The translations under genes and the position numbers were made by a program. A stretch of 19,629 bases of DNA from JASFQI01 sp050115555. GTDB taxonomy: Bacteria > Desulfobacterota > DSM-4660 > Desulfatiglandales > HGW-15. Of the stretch, positions 14,747 to 19,629 are shown piece after piece. The notes below the pieces were generated by a model, which searched no databases, had not been told where the DNA came from, and saw only the letters and a list, made by a program, of their open reading frames with translations. Location: assembly GCA_050115555.1 (NCBI GenBank), contig JASFQI010000058.1:1-19629 (forward strand), given 5' to 3'. The stretch's first letter is position 1. Every line of letters begins with the position of its first letter.

Positions 14747-15262
14747 ATAGCCAAGAAAGCAAATCAGACCAATGTAAATCAGAGGATTCGTGCCAAGATG
14801 GTCCGATTGATTTCCTCCGAAGGGGAGCAATTGGGAATCGTACCTGTGGAAGAGGCACTGGAAACCGCAAAAAAGGAAGGCCTCGACCTGGTGGAAGTCG
14901 CCCCGAACGCCGATCCGCCGGTCTGTCGGATCATGGACTACGGCAAGTACAAGTATCAGGCGAGCAAGAAAACCCAGGAGACCAAGAAAAAGGGCCGAAC
15001 CATCCAACTCAAAGAGGTCCGCATGCGTCCCCGCACCGAGGAGCATGACCTGGGGTTCAAGATCAAGAACCTCAGAAAGTTTTTGGAGAAAAAGGACCGG
15101 GTCAAGGTGACGGTGCTGTTCCGGGGGCGGGAAATGGCTTACATGGATCAGGGGGTGGAGATGCTCAAGCGGGTCGCCGTGGAAGTCGAAGACATTGGAA
15201 CCGTGGAGCAGGTCCCCACCCGGGAGGGCTGGAGGCTGACCATGGTCCTCGTTCCCAAGTAG
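14747..15262 (+). CDS. infC: Translation initiation factor IF-3, AUA start codon
   Basis: This 171-residue protein covers the full IF-3: N-domain (NQRIRAKMVRLISSEGEQLGI), linker, and C-domain (KEVRMRPRTEEHDLGFKIK, VTVLFRGREM). A start at ATG 14798 would delete the conserved RIRA segment. Reading upstream in frame gives AKKANQTNVNQRIRAK preceded by ATA at 14747, which has AAAGGAGG ending 8 bases before it. IF-3 genes in other bacteria start with AUU, AUC or AUA, and IF-3 represses its own mRNA by rejecting such codons, so the same autoregulation is likely. IF-3 prevents premature 50S joining and proofreads initiator tRNA on the 30S subunit. It is followed by 171 bases of folded spacer before rpmI. 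Confidence 0.93.
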   Translation: MAKKANQTNVNQRIRAKMVRLISSEGEQLGIVPVEEALETAKKEGLDLVEVAPNADPPVCRIMDYGKYKYQASKKTQETKKKGRTIQLKEVRMRPRTEEHDLGFKIKNLRKFLEKKDRVKVTVLFRGREMAYMDQGVEMLKRVAVEVEDIGTVEQVPTREGWRLTMVLVPK

Positions 15263-15267
15263 CAAGG

Positions 15268-15415
15268 GACTCCGTCTTCGTAGTCTTGCTGTGCAGGGAC
15301 GAAGAGGGGACGCTTCCGCTCGGGCCTTGCCGGCTCGCTCCATGACGGAGTCGGAAATGCATGGGTGCATGCGCTCGCGCACGGTATCGCGTGAAATCGG
15401 GCCCTTTTGTGATAA
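15268..15415 (+). promoter_or_regulatory. Structured leader before rpmI-rplT, candidate ribosomal-protein (L20) element
   Basis: The spacer folds well on paper. GACTCCGTC (15268-15276) pairs perfectly with GACGGAGTC (15344-15352). Inside that closing stem are CTTCGT/ACGAAG (15276-15281 with 15299-15304) and CGGGCC/GGCTCG (15321-15326 with 15332-15337, one G-T). A further ATGCA/TGCAT hairpin follows around 15357. L20 autoregulates rpmI-rplT through leader RNA in several phyla, and this is the expected place. The match is by position and foldability only. Confidence 0.5.
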
Positions 15416-15433
15416 AGGAATGGGAGGTTTAGA

Positions 15434-15631
15434 ATGCCGAAAATGAAGAGCAACCGTGGTGCGGCCAAACGGTTCAAGGCCACGGGACGGGGAAAAATCG
15501 TTCGAAACAAGGCGTATGCGAGTCACATTCTGACCAAGAAAAGCACCAAGCGAAAACGGAGCTTGAGAAAGTCCTCGCTGGTGGACGCCACGAACCAGAA
15601 GGGCGTGAAGCGGATGCTGCCCTATCTGTAA
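15434..15631 (+). CDS. rpmI: 50S ribosomal protein L35
   Basis: The product is a 65-residue, strongly basic protein with the L35 pattern MPKMKSNRGAAKRFK, GKIVRNKAYASHIL and TKKSTKRKRSLRK. L35 is a small late-assembling large-subunit protein. The ribosome site GGGAGG precedes ATG 15434. It sits between infC and rplT in the universal order, 65 bases before rplT. Confidence 0.97.
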   Translation: MPKMKSNRGAAKRFKATGRGKIVRNKAYASHILTKKSTKRKRSLRKSSLVDATNQKGVKRMLPYL

Positions 15632-15696
15632 CACCTGCCGACCGGAGGCCCCTCCAACGCCCCCGGCGAAAGACGACAGACGTAAGAGGTTGAGTC

Positions 15697-16044
15697 ATGC
15701 CAAGAGTGAAACGTAGTGTGCCTTCGAGGCACCGAAGAAAAAAGGTCCTGAAGGCGGCCAAGGGCTATCGGGGAGCAAGCAGCAAGCTGTACAGGAGCGC
15801 CACGGTGGCCGTGGATCGGGGAAGGGCCTATGCCTACCGGGACCGTAAGGTCCGGAAGCGGGACTTCCGGCGATTGTGGATCGTGCGAATCAATGCCGCG
15901 GCACGGCAGCATGGGCTGTCCTATGCCCAGTTCATGGGCGGTGTGCACAAGAACGGGATCGGGCTGGACCGCAAGATGCTGGCGGATATGGCGGTGAACG
16001 AACCGGATGCCTTTGCCAGGATCGCTGAGATGGTCAAGGCGTAA
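15697..16044 (+). CDS. rplT: 50S ribosomal protein L20
   Basis: The product is a 115-residue basic protein with the L20 signature (MPRVKRSVPSRHRRKKVLK, GYRGASSKLYR, RDFRRLWIVRINAAAR, GLSYAQFMGG). L20 binds 23S rRNA early in 50S assembly and, in several bacteria, represses its own operon through leader RNA. ATG 15697 gives the standard length, with AAGAGG upstream. The 81-base gap to pheS includes a GC palindrome (16077-16090). Confidence 0.97.
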   Translation: MPRVKRSVPSRHRRKKVLKAAKGYRGASSKLYRSATVAVDRGRAYAYRDRKVRKRDFRRLWIVRINAAARQHGLSYAQFMGGVHKNGIGLDRKMLADMAVNEPDAFARIAEMVKA

Positions 16045-16125
16045 GCAACCCCTTGCGGGGCCGGGTCGGGTGTCTGCGGCGCGCGCGCCGAACGCCCCCT
16101 CCGGCTGGAACAGGTCATCGGGCGC

Positions 16126-17136
16126 ATGATCGAAGAACTCCTCAAGATCGAGGAAGAGGCACTCCAAGAACTCGAATCCGCCGCAGATGCGGCTGGACTC
16201 GAGGCATTTCGTATTGCCTTCCTCGGTAAAAAAGGGCGCGTGACCTCTGCGCTCAAGGGGATGGGAAAGCTTTCGCCGGAAGAGCGCCCCGAGGCCGGCA
16301 AGGTGGCGAATCGCGTGAAAATGCGGCTCTCGGAGGCGTTCGAGGAGAGGAAAAGAGAGGTCGAATCGGGCGTAGCCGCCGGCAAGCGGGAGCTGCTCGA
16401 CGTCACCCTTCCCGGTCGACGGCCGATGCGGGGACACCTTCACCCCATCACTCAGGTCGAGCAAGAGATCTGCAGCATCTTCGCACGCATGGGCTTCCGG
16501 GTGGTCAAAGGGCCCAATGTGGAGCTGGACTATTACAACTTCGAGGCGTTGAACATCCCCAAGGATCATCCTGCGCGGGACATGCAGGATACGTTCTACG
16601 TTTCTGAAAACGTAGTCCTGCGAACCCATACGTCCCCCATGCAGGTCCGCACCATGGAGAAGCAGCCGCCTCCTGTGGCCGTGATTGCACCGGGCAAGGT
16701 GTACCGGCGGGATTCGGATGTCACCCACACCCCCATGTTTCACCAGGTGGAAGGGTTGCTTGTGGACGAGGGGATCACGTTCGGCGATTTGAAAGGGAAC
16801 CTCACCGCATTCGTACATCAGATGTTCGGACGGGACACGGCGGTGCGTTTTCGGCCCAGCTTCTTTCCATTCACCGAGCCCAGCGCCGAGGTGGACATCC
16901 AGTGCGTGCTCTGCAAAGGGGAGGGTTGTCGCACTTGCTCCTATACGGGCTGGCTCGAGATCCTGGGCTCGGGCATGGTGGACCCTGCCGTATACGGTTT
17001 CGTGGACTATGACCCGGAACGGTACTCCGGATTCGCCTTCGGTATGGGCATCGAGCGGATCGCCATGCTCAAGTACGGAATCGACGACATCCAGCTATTC
17101 TTCCGGAACGAAATGCGGTTTCTGCGACAGTTTTGA
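16126..17136 (+). CDS. pheS: Phenylalanyl-tRNA synthetase, alpha subunit
   Basis: This 336-residue catalytic subunit of the alpha2-beta2 enzyme has an N-terminal coiled-coil arm (residues ~1-90) that contacts tRNA-Phe. The class II core follows, with motif 1 near HPITQVEQEICSIFARMGF, motif 2 YRRDSDVTHTPMFHQVEGL and motif 3 GFAFGMGIERIAMLKYGIDD. A short four-Cys insertion, CVLCKGEGCRTCSYTGW, looks like a zinc knuckle; it recurs in PheS of several anaerobic lineages, from general knowledge. ATG 16126 has no strong ribosome site. It is followed by pheT after a long 172-base gap. Confidence 0.97.
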   Translation: MIEELLKIEEEALQELESAADAAGLEAFRIAFLGKKGRVTSALKGMGKLSPEERPEAGKVANRVKMRLSEAFEERKREVESGVAAGKRELLDVTLPGRRPMRGHLHPITQVEQEICSIFARMGFRVVKGPNVELDYYNFEALNIPKDHPARDMQDTFYVSENVVLRTHTSPMQVRTMEKQPPPVAVIAPGKVYRRDSDVTHTPMFHQVEGLLVDEGITFGDLKGNLTAFVHQMFGRDTAVRFRPSFFPFTEPSAEVDIQCVLCKGEGCRTCSYTGWLEILGSGMVDPAVYGFVDYDPERYSGFAFGMGIERIAMLKYGIDDIQLFFRNEMRFLRQF

Positions 17137-17207
17137 CCCTGCCTGAGGCGTGACGATTCAGGGAAGGGTGAGGAGGAGTCTCGCACCCCGCGACTCTCAT
17201 GTGTTAT

Positions 17208-17246
17208 CTAAAATAGTTATTTCAACTCTTTGATTTTAGCTATATT
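17208..17246. promoter_or_regulatory. AT-rich inverted repeat and possible internal promoter between pheS and pheT
   Basis: CTAAAAT (17208-17214) and ATTTTAG (17233-17239) form a perfect 7-bp inverted repeat with 18 bases between arms. TATATT (17241-17246) follows, with TTATTT 18 bases further up as a weak -35. The patch stands out against GC-rich surroundings. The remainder of the gap has no ORF of note. Confidence 0.4.
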
Positions 17247-17308
17247 GTTGTGTCATGCTCCTGATGGAATTCATCGGGTGACCAACGCGCGAACGGAGTC
17301 GACGTTTC

Positions 17309-19629
17309 ATGCGACTGACCCTGAATTGGCTCAGAGAGTACGTGAAGATCGACCTGCCTCCCGAGGAGCTGGCCCACCTCCTGACCATGACCGGGCTGGA
17401 GGTGGAGGTGCTCGAGCCCTTGGGGCAAGGCCTCGACGACGTGGTCGTGGCAAAGGTCCTCTCTGTGGAGAAACACCCCGATGCGGACCGGCTTTTCCTG
17501 TGCCGGGTGGAAGGCGGACAAGGCGAGGTCAGCGTGGTTTGCGGGGCGCCCAACGTGCGGGAAGGAATGCGCACGGCATATGCGCCACCGGGTGTGCGGC
17601 TCCCGAACGGGCTTCATGTGAAGAAGACGAAGATTCGGGGGCAGGAATCCCTGGGCGTGCTCCTGGCCGAAGACGAGATGGGGTTGACTGACGACCACAC
17701 CGGTGTGATGGAGATGCCTTCCCACCTGGAGCCCGGGCAGCCCGTGGATCAGGCCCTCCCACTTTCGGATTGGGCATTCGAGATCGGTCTCACACCGAAC
17801 CGCCCGGATTGCACCTCGGTCATCGGAGTGGCACGGGAGGTGGCGGCTCGAACCGGACAGACCCTTCGAAAGCCCGAGCTCGGCGAGCTAGACTCGGCCT
17901 TATCCGGGCTCCGGGAGCACGCGAGCGTGATCATCGAGGACGAGAAGGGATGTCCGCGGTATACGGCTGGCCTCGTGTGGGGTGTGAAGATCGGGCCTTC
18001 CCCATTCTGGATGCGCTATCGCCTGCATGCGGCGGGCGTGAGGGGCATCAGCAATGTGGTGGATGTCACGAACTACGTGATGCTCGAAGCGGGGCAGCCC
18101 CTTCATGCCTTTGACTACCACCGGGTGCGGGATCACCGTATCGTGGTGCGCCGGGCCGAGCCGGGCGAGCGTTTCACCACGCTGGACGGACAGGAGAGGA
18201 CCCTCACGGACGGGGACCTCATGATCTGCGACGGGCAGGGCTCCGTGGGTCTGGCCGGTGTCATGGGCGGGCTGAACTCCGAGATCTCGGACGAAACGAC
18301 CGACGTGCTCGTGGAGAGCGCCTGCTTCGATCCGATCACGATTCGCAGGACCTCCAAGCGGCTGGGGCTCCTGACCGAGGCCTCGTACCGATTCGAACGC
18401 GGGGTGGATATCGAAGGGGCGGACTGGGCGCTTCGCCGTTCCATGCAGCTCCTGGCCGACCTCGCCGAAGGAAGCCCGGAACCCAAAATCATCGACGAGT
18501 ACCCGAGACCTTTTCACCCCCGGAAGATCCCGCTCCGTGTGGACCGGACCAATGCGTTTCTGGGCACGTCCCTGAGTGCACAGACCATGGGGCAATACCT
18601 CGAAGCCCTGGAGATGGAAGTGCACACGCAGGATGAGAACCGCCTGGAGGTTTCGCCCCCGGCGTGCCGCGTGGACCTGGAGCGGGAAGTGGACCTCATG
18701 GAAGAGGTTGCCCGCATGGAGGGCTATGACCGAATCGCGGTCACCATCCCGGCCGTCCGGCCCGAGGACGAACCCGAGCCTGCCGAAGTCGGGCTGGCTG
18801 CGCGCGTGCGTGGGGCCATGGCCGGATTCGGGTTTACCGAGGTCATTACTTACAGCTTCATCTCCGCGGAGGCCCCGGATATCCTGGGGGCATCCCAGGA
18901 CAGTCCCCTGCGGGACGCCGTGCCCCTGCTGAAACCCCTCACGCAGGATCAGGCCGTGATGAGGACCACCATGCTCCCGGGGCTGCTCCAGGCCGCACAG
19001 ACCAACCGGGCCTACGGGGAGCGCAACTTGAGGCTTTTCGAATGGGGAAAGGTCTTTTTTAGGGACGACCGGGCCGAGCTTCCTAACGAGCGACTGGGCG
19101 TCGCCGGTATTCTGATCGGCGCCTGGACACCGGCCGGCCTCCACGAAAAGGAACGGGCCGCGGACTTTTACGATGCCAAGGGAGTGCTGGAGGCCCTGTT
19201 CGAGGAGCTGGGACTCCAGAACGTGGCCTTCGAGCGGGGAGAAGAACGCCCCGGGTACCACCCGGAGAACACCGCACAGGTCCGACTCGGGGACACGGTG
19301 GCTGCTCACGTGGGCGAGATCGACCCGAAGGTGAGCGAGACCTATGAAATCCATCCGGACAAGGCCTTCCTCTTCGAGCTGGATATCTTCTCCCTCATGG
19401 AAGCCCTCCCTCCTGAGAAGGTGTATACCCCCTACGCTCGATATCCCGCCGTGCTTAGAGATCTCTCCGTGGTCGTGAATACGGGGGTGGAGAGCGCCCG
19501 TGTTCGCGAGATCATCGCTCAGGAACGACTCGTGGAATCCGTGGACCTCTTCGACCTCTACCAGGGAGACCAGATTGCCCCGTCCCAAAAGGCTCTGACC
19601 TTTCGAATCTGCTACCGTTCTCAGGACCG
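17309..19629 (+). CDS. pheT: Phenylalanyl-tRNA synthetase, beta subunit (3' end outside window)
   Basis: The first 773 residues are present and the frame runs off the window with no stop. The protein begins MRLTLNWLREYVKIDLPPEEL. Visible domains are an N-terminal tRNA-binding OB domain (~39-150: VVVAKVLSVEKHPDADRL, VVCGAPNV), the B3/B4 editing domain (~205-375: NVVDVTNYVMLEAGQPLHAFD, RTSKRLGL), the B5 domain, the catalytic-like core (FGFTEVITYSFIS), and the start of the ferredoxin-fold anticodon-binding domain (YARYPAVLRDLSVVV, from ~706). Roughly 25-35 residues should remain beyond the edge. ATG 17309 has GGAG ~10 bases upstream. It forms the alpha2-beta2 enzyme with PheS and edits misacylated Tyr. 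Confidence 0.96.
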   Translation, partial: MRLTLNWLREYVKIDLPPEELAHLLTMTGLEVEVLEPLGQGLDDVVVAKVLSVEKHPDADRLFLCRVEGGQGEVSVVCGAPNVREGMRTAYAPPGVRLPNGLHVKKTKIRGQESLGVLLAEDEMGLTDDHTGVMEMPSHLEPGQPVDQALPLSDWAFEIGLTPNRPDCTSVIGVAREVAARTGQTLRKPELGELDSALSGLREHASVIIEDEKGCPRYTAGLVWGVKIGPSPFWMRYRLHAAGVRGISNVVDVTNYVMLEAGQPLHAFDYHRVRDHRIVVRRAEPGERFTTLDGQERTLTDGDLMICDGQGSVGLAGVMGGLNSEISDETTDVLVESACFDPITIRRTSKRLGLLTEASYRFERGVDIEGADWALRRSMQLLADLAEGSPEPKIIDEYPRPFHPRKIPLRVDRTNAFLGTSLSAQTMGQYLEALEMEVHTQDENRLEVSPPACRVDLEREVDLMEEVARMEGYDRIAVTIPAVRPEDEPEPAEVGLAARVRGAMAGFGFTEVITYSFISAEAPDILGASQDSPLRDAVPLLKPLTQDQAVMRTTMLPGLLQAAQTNRAYGERNLRLFEWGKVFFRDDRAELPNERLGVAGILIGAWTPAGLHEKERAADFYDAKGVLEALFEELGLQNVAFERGEERPGYHPENTAQVRLGDTVAAHVGEIDPKVSETYEIHPDKAFLFELDIFSLMEALPPEKVYTPYARYPAVLRDLSVVVNTGVESARVREIIAQERLVESVDLFDLYQGDQIAPSQKALTFRICYRSQD

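Noticed and set aside
16077..16090. 14-bp GC palindrome between rplT and pheS as a terminator
   Set aside because: CGGCGCGCGCGCCG is self-complementary but has no T-run. In GC-rich DNA such a string can arise by chance, and read-through to pheS is expected.
15622..16818. Minus-strand 398-residue ORF
   Set aside because: It spans the complements of rplT and most of pheS, both certain genes. No ribosome site or motif supports it.
17900..19588. Minus-strand 562-residue ORF
   Set aside because: It lies wholly inside pheT, whose domains and motifs are unmistakable. Long antisense frames are expected in GC-rich coding DNA, and the translation has no recognisable motifs.

Overview
The window is a GC-rich bacterial chromosome segment, most likely from an anaerobic member of Desulfobacterota (former Deltaproteobacteria). 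This assignment is inferred from gene style: a molybdopterin oxidoreductase, a RACo-type [2Fe-2S]/ASKHA activator, an FmdB zinc-ribbon protein with a Cys-rich tail, a PAS/PAS histidine kinase with a GGxAxNFNN-type box, and PheS with a four-Cys insertion. I found no mobile element, CRISPR array or rRNA.

Layout. Bases 1-2113 hold the 3' part of a molybdopterin oxidoreductase. Bases 2114-2734 are a gene-poor stretch with a very AT-rich patch carrying a perfect inverted repeat, and one doubtful small ORF. Bases 2735-5134 are a tight three-gene cassette: an aminoglycoside-phosphotransferase-fold kinase, a divergent APS-kinase-like P-loop kinase, and an inositol-monophosphatase/CysQ-fold phosphatase, linked by overlapping stop and start codons. 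A small FmdB-family gene (5318-5560) and tRNA-Val(GAC) with a good terminator follow. The only clear minus-strand gene, a RACo-like corrinoid activator, occupies 5933-7765. A cupin gene with a strong terminator is at 8148-8495.

Bases 8679-12413 look like a signalling and stress region: a hybrid PAS sensor kinase whose phosphoacceptor His is replaced by Asn, a protein-kinase-like gene, and a UspA protein. Structured RNA elements lie between them.

From 12536 to the window end runs the conserved translation cluster thrS-infC-rpmI-rplT-pheS-pheT, with pheT cut by the window edge. It shows several control features: a promoter and attenuator-like terminator before thrS, an AUA start codon on infC, a folded 171-nt spacer between infC and rpmI where ribosomal-protein leaders are expected, and an unusually long AT-rich gap between pheS and pheT.

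The points most worth a second look are the Asn-for-His hybrid kinase, the kinase/APS-kinase-like/phosphatase cassette with altered substrate motifs, and the layered regulation of the thrS-infC-rpmI-rplT cluster.
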